Position numbers and translations under genes: made by a program. DNA of 46,464 nucleotides from JBBQZO01 sp038207625 (GTDB lineage Bacteria > Pseudomonadota > Gammaproteobacteria > Burkholderiales > Burkholderiaceae_D): contig JBBQZO010000041.1 in assembly GCA_038207625.1 (NCBI GenBank), positions 1 through 46,464 on the forward strand. The letters are read 5' to 3'. Each line of letters starts with the position of its first letter. Positions within the stretch are counted from its first letter, which is position 1. Positions 22,721-31,786 of the stretch are shown piece by piece. The notes below the pieces were generated by a model. The model worked only from the letters and a program-made list of their open reading frames with translations, made no database searches and was not told the origin of the DNA.

Positions 22721-23568
22721 GCGCGCACGCCGTGCTACGCGCCTACGGACGGGCGCTGCTGGCGCAACTGCACGGGCGCATGGTGCTGCTCAGCGTGCTG
22801 CCCTTCCTGCTGTCGGTGGCGCTGTGGGGCGTGCTGCTGTATGTCGGCCTGCAACCGCTGATCGACACGGTGCAGCAGTTGTTTATCGAGCATGACGCGT
22901 TCCAACAGACCGGCCCGTGGCTGGTGGCGTTGGGACTGGGGATGCTGAAGACGGTGGTGGTGCCATTGACCGCGCTGCTGTTGCTGCTGCCCTTGATGAT
23001 ACTGACGGCGTTGATCTTCATCGGCATTGCGGCCATGCCGGCCATCGTGCGCCACGTCGAGCGGCGCCATTTCGCCACCCTGGAGAAAAAACACGGCGGC
23101 AGCGTCATCGGCAGCGTCGGCACGGCGCTGGGCGCCTTCCTGCTGTTCGTGCTGCTGTGGTGTCTGGCGCTGCCCTTGTACCTGTTGCCCCCGCTGGGGC
23201 TGCTGGTCCAGACGGTGCTGTGGGGTGGTCTGACTTACCGCGTGATGGCTTACGACGCGCTGAGTGACCATGCCAGCATCGACGAACGGCGTGCCTTGCT
23301 GCGCGCACATCGCTGGCCGTTGCTGGTCATCGGCATGGTGTCCGGCCTGGCCGGCGCCTTGCCCGGCGTGCTGTGGTTAAGCGGCACGGCGATGTCGGTC
23401 GTGCTGTTTCCGTTTCTGGCCGCGGCCTCGATCTGGATGTACGTGATGATCTTCATTTTTACCGGCCTGTGGTTTGCGTTCTACTGCCTGCAGGCCTTGA
23501 GCGAGCAGCGCGCCGCAGCGAACGCACCAGCGCCGGCGCGCCAGCCTATTCCACCAATCCAGAACTAG
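22717..23568 (+). CDS. EI24 domain membrane protein (CysZ-like)
   Basis: A 283-aa inner-membrane protein with about five hydrophobic segments and the EI24/CysZ pattern: the first long helix LSVLPFLLSVALWGVLLYVGL, the central VVVPLTALLLLLPLMILTALIF, and ALPLYLLPPLGLLVQTVLWGGLTYRVMAYDALSDHAS. CysZ-like proteins carry sulfate, but this distant member cannot be assigned a substrate. The GTG at 22717 is chosen as start because the upstream part of the frame is Arg/Pro-rich and its ATG (22597) lies inside a TAAAAT -10-like box. The next gene starts 12 bp downstream. Confidence 0.72.
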   Translation: MSAHAVLRAYGRALLAQLHGRMVLLSVLPFLLSVALWGVLLYVGLQPLIDTVQQLFIEHDAFQQTGPWLVALGLGMLKTVVVPLTALLLLLPLMILTALIFIGIAAMPAIVRHVERRHFATLEKKHGGSVIGSVGTALGAFLLFVLLWCLALPLYLLPPLGLLVQTVLWGGLTYRVMAYDALSDHASIDERRALLRAHRWPLLVIGMVSGLAGALPGVLWLSGTAMSVVLFPFLAAASIWMYVMIFIFTGLWFAFYCLQALSEQRAAANAPAPARQPIPPIQN

Positions 23569-23579
23569 CGGGAGCGAGC

Positions 23580-24365
23580 ATGGCAATCGGACTGATCATC
23601 ATCGGCGACGAAATCTTGTCGGGCAAGCGGCGCGACCAGCATTTTCCCAAAGTGGTCGAACTGCTGGCCGAGCGCGGTTTGCAGCTGGCCTGGGCCGAAT
23701 TCGTCGGCGACGATCCGGCGCGCATCGAGGCCACCCTGCGCCGCACCATCGCCAGCGGCGACATCGTGTTTTCCTGCGGCGGCATCGGCGCCACGCCGGA
23801 CGACCATACGCGCCAGTGCGCCGCCGCCGCGCTCGGGCTGCCGCTGCTGCTGCACCCGGATGGTGCGGCCAGCATCCAGCAGCGCATCCGCGAAATGGCC
23901 GAGGAAGCGGGCCAGCCGTGCGCGCTGAACTCGACAGAGAATCTGCACCGCCTGAAGATGGCCGAGTTTCCGGCCGGCGCCACGCTGATCCCCAATCCGT
24001 ACAACAAGGTGGCCGGCTTTAGCGTCGGCACCCACCACTTTGTGCCGGGTTTCCCGGTGATGGCCTGGCCGATGATCGCGTGGGTGCTGGACCATCACTA
24101 CAGCGCGCTGTTTAACCGCGAGGCGCGGCTGGAACAATCGGTGCTGGTGTACGACGCGGCCGAGTCGGCGCTCACGCCGCTGATGGAGGCGCTCGAAGCG
24201 CACTACCCGCAGGTGAAGGTGTTCAGTCTGCCCAGCGTGGGCGACGCCAACACGCGCCGTCACATCGAATTGGGCGTCAAGGGCGAGCCGGTGCAGACCG
24301 CCGCCGCGTTCGCACAACTGTGCGCGGAGCTGGCGCGCAGCGGTGTTCAGTACGGTCCGCTCTGA
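23580..24365 (+). CDS. Molybdopterin-binding domain protein (CinA N-terminal-like)
   Basis: A 261-aa protein with a MoCF_biosynth domain from the start: IGLIIIGDEILSGKRRDQHF, then VFSCGGIGATPDDHTRQ, the hallmark of CinA-like and MogA-type proteins. No C-terminal nicotinamide-amidase domain of full CinA is present. The role is uncertain; these stand-alone domains are usually annotated as competence/damage-inducible protein A. The ATG at 23580 has a GGGAG Shine-Dalgarno and lies 12 bp after the EI24 gene, suggesting one operon. Confidence 0.85.
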   Translation: MAIGLIIIGDEILSGKRRDQHFPKVVELLAERGLQLAWAEFVGDDPARIEATLRRTIASGDIVFSCGGIGATPDDHTRQCAAAALGLPLLLHPDGAASIQQRIREMAEEAGQPCALNSTENLHRLKMAEFPAGATLIPNPYNKVAGFSVGTHHFVPGFPVMAWPMIAWVLDHHYSALFNREARLEQSVLVYDAAESALTPLMEALEAHYPQVKVFSLPSVGDANTRRHIELGVKGEPVQTAAAFAQLCAELARSGVQYGPL

Positions 24366-24633
24366 GCGGTTTCCGCGCGGGGCTGGCAAGGCCGTTGTTT
24401 TTTTGAGAAAATGGCAGCACAAGTTTGAATTTTGTGCGCCTGCATTGCGTGTCGGGCGTGCCGATGTGGTGCAATGGACGTTAAGCACACACTGCCATCG
24501 CGAGTGAGATGACGGTGCGTTTTTGCGAAGCAAGCTCGGAAAGCAGTCACTCAAAATGACCAGATGCGACGCTGGAGACAGTTGAATCGGATTGCCAGTA
24601 CGATTGAATCAACGACTGACCGGTTGACCCATC

Positions 24634-27600
24634 ATGTTTAGTAATCGTCGTTTTCGCCGGCCCCGTATCATCGTTCGTGCGATGCGCAAATTGCGCGCGC
24701 GCGCCGCCGCAACCAACTACGGACCTGCCGCACCCTTGCCTCCACACGACCCTAGCCACGACGGCATCCCGCACGCGCATGCCAGTTCGCATGCGCACCT
24801 GAAACTGGTCAAGGACGTCGCCGCCGAGCCGGCCGCCGACGTGGCTGCCGAGCCGGCGCCACCGCCGCCACCGCCGCCCAAGCGACGCCGCGTCGGCATG
24901 GTGATCGGCATCGTGGCGCTGGTGCTGGTGGCCGGCACCGCGCTGTGGGTGCAGCAGGAAGTGCGCACCTCGGCGATGCAGGCGCAGTTCTTCACCGGCT
25001 TGGTCGGAAAGATCAAGTATTCGATGGGGCCGGGCGCCAGCAAGGCGATCCGCTATCCGCACGACAGTCCCTACGATGAGCGGCTTGGCTACGCCAACCT
25101 GCCCGATTACCTGGCCAAGTTGCAGGCCAAAGACTACGTGATCAGCGCGCAGGCGCGCATTTCGCCCAAAATGGCCGAGTTGGCCGACATGGGCATTTAT
25201 GCCACCTACCGCGAGAAGACCAAGGTCGGTCTGGCCATCTACGATTGCCGCAGCGAGCCGCTGTTCATGGCGCGCTATCCCGAGCGTTTCTACGAGCGTT
25301 TCGACGACGCGCCCGCATTGCTGATCAAGAGCTTGCTGTTCATCGAGAACCGCGAGCTGCTCGACCCGACCTATCCGAAGCGTAATCCGGCGGTCGAATG
25401 GGACCGGCTGTCCAAGGCCATCTTCGATAAGTCGCTGCAAACCTTCGGCGCCGGCAAGCGCACCGCCGGCGGCAGCACGCTGGCGACCCAGATCGAAAAA
25501 TACCGCCACTCGCCGGAAGGGCGCACCAGTTCGCTCAAGGAAAAATTGCGCCAGATGGTGTCGGCCACGTTGCGCGCCTATCAGAGCGGCGAGGACACCA
25601 CCGAGGTGCGCCGCCAGATCGTGCTCGACTACCTGAACACGGTGCCGCTGTCGGCCAAGCCGGGCTACGGCGAAGTCAATGGCCTGGGCGACGGCATGTG
25701 GGTCTGGTACGGGCGCGATTTCAAGGAAATGAACGCGGCGCTAAACGGCAAGCTGGATCAGCCGAACACGGTCGAAGCGTACAAGGAGGCGCTCAGCTTG
25801 ATGATTGCGCAGCGCCGCCCCACTTACTACCTGGGCGACGGCGACGACGATCTCGAAACGCTCACCAACAGCCATCTGCGACTGCTGGCCCAGGCCGGCG
25901 TGATCACGCCGGCACTGCGCGACGCGGCGCTGAAGGTGACGCTGCATCCGGCGCTGGCCAGCGGCGTGGCGCAGCCTGCGGCGAACGCCTTCGTCACGCG
26001 CAAGGCCTCGAACGCGGTGCGCACCCACCTGGCCAGTTTGCTGGGCGACGCGCGCATGTACAACCTGGACCGGCTCGACCTGTCGGTGGTCAGCACGCTC
26101 GATTCGGGTGCCCAGAAGGCGGTCACGGCAGTGCTGCGCGGCCTGCGCGACGCCGAGACGGCCAAGGCGGCCGGACTGACCGGCAAGGGCATGCTGGGCA
26201 ATGGCGACCCGGCCAATGTCGTCTACAGTTTCACGCTGATGGAGAAGGGCGAGCACGTCAACTACCTGCGCCTGCAGACCGACAATTTCGACCAGCCGCT
26301 CGACATCAACGAGGGCGCAAAACTCGATCTGGGCTCGACCGCCAAGCTGCGCACGCTGGTGACCTATATGGACATCATGGACCAGCTGCACAAGCGCTAC
26401 GGCGCGCTGGACCATGACGCATTGAAAGCGGTCAAGCTCGATCCGAAGGACATCCTGTCGCAGTGGGCGGTGGCGTATTTCAGCGCCTTGCCCGACGCGG
26501 CCGACCGCAGCTTGCCGCCGATGCTGGCGGCGGCGATGGAACGCAAGTACTCGGCCGGCACGGGCGAAGGCTTTTTCACCGGCGGCGGCCTGCACCATTT
26601 CGGCAACTTCAACAAGGACGACAACGGGCGCATCATGACAGTGCGCGAAGCGCTGCGCCATTCGGTCAATCTGGTGTTCGTGCGCCTGATGCGCGACGTG
26701 GTGCACTACTACATGTTCCAGAGCCCGGGCTCGTCGGCGACGCTGCTGGCCGACGCCGACGATCCGCGCCGGGCCGACTACCTGGCCCGGTTCGCCGACC
26801 GCGAAGGGCGCGAATTCCTGGCGCGCTTCTACCAGAAATACAAGGGTAAACCGGCCAACGAGCTGGAAAAAATCCTGCTGTCAGATTTGCGTCCGACCCC
26901 GGTGCGGCTGGCCAATGTGTACCGCACCATTGCGCCGGACGCCCCGCTGGAGTCGTTCGCCGCCTTCATCAAGGACAATCTGCCATCGGCCAACGAAGTG
27001 CCGGCCGAACGCATCGCGCACATGTATGCCTTGTATGCGCCGGACGCGATGTCGCTGGCCGACCGCGGCTACCTGGCCAATGTCCATCCGCTCGAGCTGT
27101 GGATGGTCGGCTACCTGCGTACCCATCCGGGCGCCACGCTGGCCCAGGTCAACGGCGCCAGCGTCGGTGAGCGCCAGCAGGTCTACCAGTGGCTGTTCAA
27201 CACCCATCGCAAGCATGCGCAGGACAAGCGCATCGCCGGCCTGATCGAGGTCGAGGCCTTCCTGCAGATCCACCGCCAGTGGAAGAAAATGGGTTACCCG
27301 TTCGACTCGCTGGTGCCGTCCTATGCGACGACGCTGGGCGCCTCGGCTGACCGGCCGGCGGCGCTGGCCGAGATGATGGGCATCCTGATCAACGGCGGCG
27401 TGCGCAAACCCGTGCAGCGCATCGAATCGCTGCACTTTGCCAAGGGAACGCCCTACGAAACGCTGGTCAAGCGCGGCGAGGGCGGCACCGGCGAGCAGGT
27501 ATTGAATCCGCTGGTGGCGCGCGCGGTGGCCGATGCGATCCGCGAAGTGGTGTCGGACGGCACCGCGCGGCGCGTCAAGACCGCCTTCGTCAAGTCGGAC

Positions 27601-27900
27601 GGCACGGTGCTGCAGTTGGGCGGCAAGACCGGCACGGGCGATCAGCGCTTTGACATCTTCGCGCCGGGCGGGCGCCTGATCGAGTCGCGCTTCGTGAACC
27701 GTTCGGCGACCTTCGTGTTCAACATCGACGAGCGCTTTTTCGGCAGCATGACGGCGTATGTGCGCGGACCACAGGCGGGCAATTACGACTTCACCAGCGC
27801 CTTGCCGGTGCAGTTGCTCAAAGTGCTGGCGCCGACCTTGATGACGCTGATCGAGCCGGCAGCGAGCGGACCGCAGGCGCTCAAGCAGTGCGCGCGCTAA
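24634..27900 (+). CDS. Bifunctional PBP-like protein (GT51 plus transpeptidase), 1088 aa
   Basis: Cell-wall enzyme anchored by one N-terminal helix (about 87-106) after a basic, Pro/His-rich cytoplasmic region. The glycosyltransferase-51 part has E239 in LLFIENRELL and RTAGGSTLATQIEKY (277-291). The transpeptidase part has S568-x-x-K571 (LGSTAKL), S677-V-N679 and K998-T-G (GGKTGTG). About 320 residues separate SVN from KTG, far more than in typical class A PBPs, so the transpeptidase domain holds a large insert. The GT motifs also deviate from consensus (LATQIEK for ITQQLAKN). The ATG at 24634 lacks a strong Shine-Dalgarno; ATG at 24682 is an alternative. Confidence 0.88.
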   Translation: MFSNRRFRRPRIIVRAMRKLRARAAATNYGPAAPLPPHDPSHDGIPHAHASSHAHLKLVKDVAAEPAADVAAEPAPPPPPPPKRRRVGMVIGIVALVLVAGTALWVQQEVRTSAMQAQFFTGLVGKIKYSMGPGASKAIRYPHDSPYDERLGYANLPDYLAKLQAKDYVISAQARISPKMAELADMGIYATYREKTKVGLAIYDCRSEPLFMARYPERFYERFDDAPALLIKSLLFIENRELLDPTYPKRNPAVEWDRLSKAIFDKSLQTFGAGKRTAGGSTLATQIEKYRHSPEGRTSSLKEKLRQMVSATLRAYQSGEDTTEVRRQIVLDYLNTVPLSAKPGYGEVNGLGDGMWVWYGRDFKEMNAALNGKLDQPNTVEAYKEALSLMIAQRRPTYYLGDGDDDLETLTNSHLRLLAQAGVITPALRDAALKVTLHPALASGVAQPAANAFVTRKASNAVRTHLASLLGDARMYNLDRLDLSVVSTLDSGAQKAVTAVLRGLRDAETAKAAGLTGKGMLGNGDPANVVYSFTLMEKGEHVNYLRLQTDNFDQPLDINEGAKLDLGSTAKLRTLVTYMDIMDQLHKRYGALDHDALKAVKLDPKDILSQWAVAYFSALPDAADRSLPPMLAAAMERKYSAGTGEGFFTGGGLHHFGNFNKDDNGRIMTVREALRHSVNLVFVRLMRDVVHYYMFQSPGSSATLLADADDPRRADYLARFADREGREFLARFYQKYKGKPANELEKILLSDLRPTPVRLANVYRTIAPDAPLESFAAFIKDNLPSANEVPAERIAHMYALYAPDAMSLADRGYLANVHPLELWMVGYLRTHPGATLAQVNGASVGERQQVYQWLFNTHRKHAQDKRIAGLIEVEAFLQIHRQWKKMGYPFDSLVPSYATTLGASADRPAALAEMMGILINGGVRKPVQRIESLHFAKGTPYETLVKRGEGGTGEQVLNPLVARAVADAIREVVSDGTARRVKTAFVKSDGTVLQLGGKTGTGDQRFDIFAPGGRLIESRFVNRSATFVFNIDERFFGSMTAYVRGPQAGNYDFTSALPVQLLKVLAPTLMTLIEPAASGPQALKQCAR

Positions 27901-27940
27901 GCGCTGTGACGCGCCGCACCGCGCGGGCCGTGCCCCCCGC

Positions 27941-29332
27941 ATGAGGCGCCCGCGGCTGCCCGCGCTGTTCAAGTTCAGCCAGTTCTCGGTGCGCGATCTG
28001 CTGATCGCCGCCGGCCCCACGCTGGCCGTGCTGGCGCTGGTGTGCGGCCTGGCCTACCTGGTGGTCGATCCGGCGCCGCCGCACACGGTGCGCCTTGGCA
28101 CCGGCCAGGAAAACAGCGCCTACGAACAGATCGGCAAAAAATACGCGGCCGTGCTGGCCAAGCAAGGCGTGAAGGTCGCGCTGCATCGTTCGCTGGGCTC
28201 ACAGGACAATCTGCAAAGCCTCAACAAGGGCAGCGTCGACATCGCCTTCGTGCAAAGCGGCTCGACCGAGGCGGCCGAGGCCACGCGCGCCGGGCTGGTG
28301 TCGCTGGGCAGCCTGTTTACCGAACCGATCTGGCTGTTCCTGCGCGATCCGCACGGTGCCACCGAGTTAAGTCAACTCAAGGGTTTGAAGATCAATCTGG
28401 GGCCGGAAGGCACCGGCGTGCCACGTCTGTTCAAGCAGGTGTTAAGTGAAAACGGCGTCGAGGCGTCCGAACTGACCATCGGCGCGCTGGAAAACACGCC
28501 GGCCACGGTGGCACTGCTGGAAGGGCGCATCGACGGCCTGGTGTTTAGCGCCGCGCCGGAAGACCTCTTGATCCAGATGCTGCTGCAAACGCCCGGCGTG
28601 ACGTTGTTCGATTTTGTCCAGGCCGACGCGTATGCGCGTCGCTTGCCGTTTCTGTCGCACGTGGTGCTGCCGCGCGGGATCGTCGACGTGGGCCGCAATC
28701 TGCCGGCGCGCGACTATCAGCTGATCGCGCCCACGGCCACGCTGGTGGCGCGCGCCGACCTGCATCCTGCGTTGCTGGACCTGTTCGTGCAGGCGGCCGG
28801 CACGATCCACGCCGCTCCCGGCTGGTTCCAGCAACAGGGCGAATACCCGTCGGCGCGCTACACCGAAATTCCCGTCGCGCCCGAGGCGGCCAAGTACTAC
28901 AAGGATGGCCCGCCGATGCTGCAGCGCTACATGAGCTTCTGGCTGGCCAATTTCCTCGACCGCATGTGGGTCGTCGTGGTGGGGCTGGGCGCCTTGATAC
29001 TGCCATTGTGGAAGGTGGTGCCGCCGCTGTACGTGTGGCGCATCCGCTCGCGCGTGTACCGCTGGTATGGCCAGTTGCGCAGTGTCGAGCATGCGCTGGC
29101 GCTGGCCAGCGGTGCCCAACGCGCCGCCGTGTACGCGGCCCAGCTCAAGCGCCTCGACCAGATTGAAGACATGGTCAACCAGGTGTCGGTGCCGCTGTCG
29201 TTCGCCGACGGCTTGTATGGCCTGCGCAGCCACATCAACTTCGTGCGCCAGAAACTGCTGACGCTGATGGGCGAGCTGGATCGGCTGGCGCGACACGACG
29301 CCCAACCGGCGCCGGACACCGACGCTCCTTGA
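27941..29332 (+). CDS. TAXI-family TRAP solute-binding protein, membrane anchored
   Basis: A 463-aa protein with an N-terminal membrane segment (about 21-42) and a TAXI binding domain (about 48-330): VRLGTGQENSAYEQIGKKYAAVL is the typical first strand and helix, and DIAFVQSGST the ligand-binding loop. A second hydrophobic segment (about 341-367, WVVVVGLGALILPLWKVVPPLY) is followed by a basic cytoplasmic helical tail. Most TAXI proteins are simple periplasmic proteins; this anchored form is known in proteobacteria but has no dctM/dctQ genes nearby. It lies 40 bp after the PBP gene and may be co-transcribed with it. Confidence 0.88.
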   Translation: MRRPRLPALFKFSQFSVRDLLIAAGPTLAVLALVCGLAYLVVDPAPPHTVRLGTGQENSAYEQIGKKYAAVLAKQGVKVALHRSLGSQDNLQSLNKGSVDIAFVQSGSTEAAEATRAGLVSLGSLFTEPIWLFLRDPHGATELSQLKGLKINLGPEGTGVPRLFKQVLSENGVEASELTIGALENTPATVALLEGRIDGLVFSAAPEDLLIQMLLQTPGVTLFDFVQADAYARRLPFLSHVVLPRGIVDVGRNLPARDYQLIAPTATLVARADLHPALLDLFVQAAGTIHAAPGWFQQQGEYPSARYTEIPVAPEAAKYYKDGPPMLQRYMSFWLANFLDRMWVVVVGLGALILPLWKVVPPLYVWRIRSRVYRWYGQLRSVEHALALASGAQRAAVYAAQLKRLDQIEDMVNQVSVPLSFADGLYGLRSHINFVRQKLLTLMGELDRLARHDAQPAPDTDAP

Positions 29333-29360
29333 GGCGCACTCGGACAGCGCTGCGGGGGCC

Positions 29361-29819
29361 TCAGGCGCCTAGCCACGGCAGGCCGGCGTGGCACCAGCCC
29401 GCCACGCTCTTGCGGTGTCCGGCGCTGTCCTTGTCGCCTTCGAAGCCTTCCAGGATATCGTAGCACTGCGCGTAACCATGTTCGGTGGCCAGCTTGGCGC
29501 CGTGGCGCGAACGCACGCCGGAGCGGCACAGAAACAGCAGCACCTCGTCGGTGCCAGCGACGGCGCCCAGTTGCGCGATGAAGTCGGGGTTGGGCACGCC
29601 GCCCGGATAGGTGATCCATTGCACGGCGGCGTGCTGCTTGTCGGCGATCGCGACCCGGCCGACCCAGTCGCGCTCTGCGTTGGTGCGCACGTCGATCAGT
29701 TTGATGCGCGCGTCCAGTTGCAGCAGCGCGTACGCTTCCTGAGGCGTCACGGCGCCCGCGTAGGCCTGGTCCGGTGCGCGCGTGCGCGCTGTGGCGAGAA
29801 TGTCGTTCATCGAGTTCAT
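29361..29819 (-). CDS. Rhodanese-like sulfurtransferase
   Basis: A 152-aa single rhodanese domain with active-site C98 in LLFLCRSGVRSRHGA and the substrate-domain motif LIDVRTNAERDWVGRV. The family moves sulfur or acts as a Cys-based regulator; its partner here is unknown. The ATG at 29819 or the one at 29810 are both possible starts, and no Shine-Dalgarno separates them. The frame upstream to 29942 runs into the glnA control region and is unlikely to be translated. It is convergent with the TAXI gene and divergent from glnA. Confidence 0.9.
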   Translation of the reverse strand: MNSMNDILATARTRAPDQAYAGAVTPQEAYALLQLDARIKLIDVRTNAERDWVGRVAIADKQHAAVQWITYPGGVPNPDFIAQLGAVAGTDEVLLFLCRSGVRSRHGAKLATEHGYAQCYDILEGFEGDKDSAGHRKSVAGWCHAGLPWLGA

Positions 29820-29935
29820 GGCGTTGTCCAGGATTGATAGTGGGATGACTTGAATGGGATAATTATAATGCTGTGGCGCGCGCGCTTTGGGCTGATCGTG
29901 CGGCAAGTCACATTTTGGTGCATTCAATTCCATTT

Positions 29936-29979
29936 GCACCAAATGAGTGCTATTTTAATGTTTGGCACTGTTTTGGTGC
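29936..29979. promoter_or_regulatory. Two NtrC-binding sites upstream of glnA
   Basis: Two GCAC-N7-GTGC palindromes: GCACCAAATGAGTGC (29936-29950) and GCACTGTTTTGGTGC (29965-29979), with centres 29 bp apart. The same pattern and pairing occurs upstream of E. coli glnAp2. A further half-site GGTGCA is at 29917-29922. They lie about 145-174 bp before the predicted sigma-54 start site. Confidence 0.85.
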
Positions 29980-30090
29980 GCATGAGCAAGCCGTATTTTG
30001 ACGGCCTGGCGCGCCCCGTCAAGTCGGTTTTCGAACCATTTATCAGTACGTTGCGTGGCGGAAAAAAACCGTTGGTCCAATTTTTGATGC

Positions 30091-30106
30091 TGGCATGGAT
30101 TCTGCT
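30091..30106 (+). promoter_or_regulatory. Sigma-54 promoter of glnA
   Basis: TGGCATGGATTCTGCT has the invariant GG (30092-30093) and GC (30104-30105) with exactly ten bases between. Transcription would start near 30117, about 94 bp before the glnA start codon. Confidence 0.8.
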
Positions 30107-30210
30107 ATCATTCCCCGTGAGTTTTGGTCGCACGTGCAGGAGATCGTGCAGCATCATTAGCCCAGACGCATTTGGTCGGCTCACCCCCACATTCAATCAG
30201 GAGAATACGC

Positions 30211-31626
30211 ATGGCAATGACAGCCGCAGAAGTCTTACAAATGGCAAAAGACAACGAAGTCAAATTCGTTGATTTCCGCTTTGCTGATACCCGTGGTAAA
30301 GAGCAGCACGTGACGGTACCCGTGTCGCATTTCGACATGGACAAGTTTGAATCGGGTCACGCGTTTGACGGTTCCTCGATCGCCGGCTGGAAAGGCATCG
30401 AAGCATCGGACATGATCCTGATGCCAGATCCAGCGACCGCCAACATCGACCCGTTCATGGAAGAAACCACCATGTTCATGCAGTGCGACGTGATCGAACC
30501 GTCGGACGGCAAGGGCTACGACCGCGATCCACGCTCGATCGCCAAGCGCGCCGAGGCTTACCTGAAATCGTCGGGCATGGGCGACACCGCCTTCTTCGGT
30601 CCTGAGCCAGAATTTTTCATCTTCGATTCCGTACGTTGGAAAGTGGACATGTCCGGTTGCTTCGTCAAAATCGATTCGGATGAAGCGTCCTGGTCGACCG
30701 ACGCTAAAACCGAAGGCGGCAACAGCGGCCATCGTCCGACCGTCAAGGGCGGCTACTTCCCAGTGCCACCAGTGGACAGCTTTCAGGATATGCGTTCGGA
30801 AATGTGCCTGATCCTCGAAGCGATGGGCATCCCTGTCGAAGTGCACCACCACGAAGTGGCTGGCGCTGGCCAGAACGAAATCGGCACCCGCTTCTCGACC
30901 CTGGTCGAGCGCGCCGACTGGACCCAGAACCTGAAATATGTGGTCTGGAACGTGGCGCACAGCTACGGCAAAACCGCCACCTTCATGCCGAAACCTATCG
31001 TTGGCGACAACGGTTCGGGCATGCACGTGCACCAATCGGTGTGGAAAGACGGCAAGAACCTGTTCGCTGGCGACGGCTATGCCGGTCTGTCGGACTTCGC
31101 GCTGTACTATATCGGCGGCATCATCAAGCACGCCAAGGCACTGAACGCGATCACCAACCCGGGCACCAACTCGTACAAGCGTCTGGTCCCAGGCTACGAA
31201 GCACCGGTCAAGCTGGCTTACTCGGCGCGCAACCGTTCGGCCTCGATCCGCATTCCACACGTGGCCAATCCAAAAGGCCGCCGCGTCGAAGCGCGTTTCC
31301 CGGATCCACTGGCCAACCCATACCTGTGCTTCGCGGCACTGCTGATGGCCGGTCTGGACGGCGTCGCCAACAAGATCCATCCGGGTGAAGCAGCGTCGAA
31401 AGACCTGTACCATCTGCCGCCGGAAGAAGACGCGCTGATCCCAACGGTGTGCGTGTCGCTCGAAGAAGCGCTGGAAAACCTCGACAAGGACCGCGAGTTC
31501 CTGACCCGTGGCGGCGTGTTCAGCGACAGCATGATCGACGCTTACCTGGAACTGAAAATGCAGGACGTGCAGCGCATGCGCATGACCACGCACCCAGTTG
31601 AATTCGACATGTACTACTCCCTGTAA
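30211..31626 (+). CDS. glnA: Glutamine synthetase, type I
   Basis: A 471-aa GSI that makes glutamine from glutamate and ammonia. Metal and substrate motifs include FDGSSIAGW, FFGPEPEFFIFD, NVAHSYGKTATFMPKP and NRSASIRIP. The adenylylation tyrosine is Y400 in KDLYHLPPEE, so control by GlnE is expected. The start is the ATG at 30211 after AGGAG; the longer frame to 30124 is not translated because it would include the sigma-54 leader. NtrC sites and a sigma-54 promoter upstream show nitrogen control, and ntrB and ntrC lie downstream. Confidence 0.98.
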   Translation: MAMTAAEVLQMAKDNEVKFVDFRFADTRGKEQHVTVPVSHFDMDKFESGHAFDGSSIAGWKGIEASDMILMPDPATANIDPFMEETTMFMQCDVIEPSDGKGYDRDPRSIAKRAEAYLKSSGMGDTAFFGPEPEFFIFDSVRWKVDMSGCFVKIDSDEASWSTDAKTEGGNSGHRPTVKGGYFPVPPVDSFQDMRSEMCLILEAMGIPVEVHHHEVAGAGQNEIGTRFSTLVERADWTQNLKYVVWNVAHSYGKTATFMPKPIVGDNGSGMHVHQSVWKDGKNLFAGDGYAGLSDFALYYIGGIIKHAKALNAITNPGTNSYKRLVPGYEAPVKLAYSARNRSASIRIPHVANPKGRRVEARFPDPLANPYLCFAALLMAGLDGVANKIHPGEAASKDLYHLPPEEDALIPTVCVSLEEALENLDKDREFLTRGGVFSDSMIDAYLELKMQDVQRMRMTTHPVEFDMYYSL

Positions 31627-31668
31627 GACGGGGCGGGGGCGCCAGCGCCCTTGACAAGACGCACACAG

Positions 31669-31704
31669 CGCGAGGCGAGCCCAGGCTTTCCTCGCGTTTT
31701 TTTT
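31669..31704 (+). terminator. Terminator after glnA
   Basis: CGCGAGG (31669-31675) pairs with CCTCGCG (31690-31696) across a 14-base loop, followed by eight T. It separates glnA from the DUF4124-ntrB-ntrC unit. Confidence 0.8.
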
Positions 31705-31721
31705 ATGGGGCCGGCCCCGCC

Positions 31722-31751
31722 TTGTTGTATATTCGGGTTGTGACTATATAC
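31722..31751 (+). promoter_or_regulatory. Candidate sigma-70 promoter of the DUF4124-ntrB-ntrC unit
   Basis: TTGTTG (31722-31727), an 18-bp spacer and TATACT (31746-31751) lie just after the glnA terminator. The predicted start near 31758 excludes the GTG at 31766 as a likely start because the leader would be too short. Confidence 0.45.
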
Positions 31752-31786
31752 TGCACGCGCTGCGCGTGATCGACATGCTGATGGGA

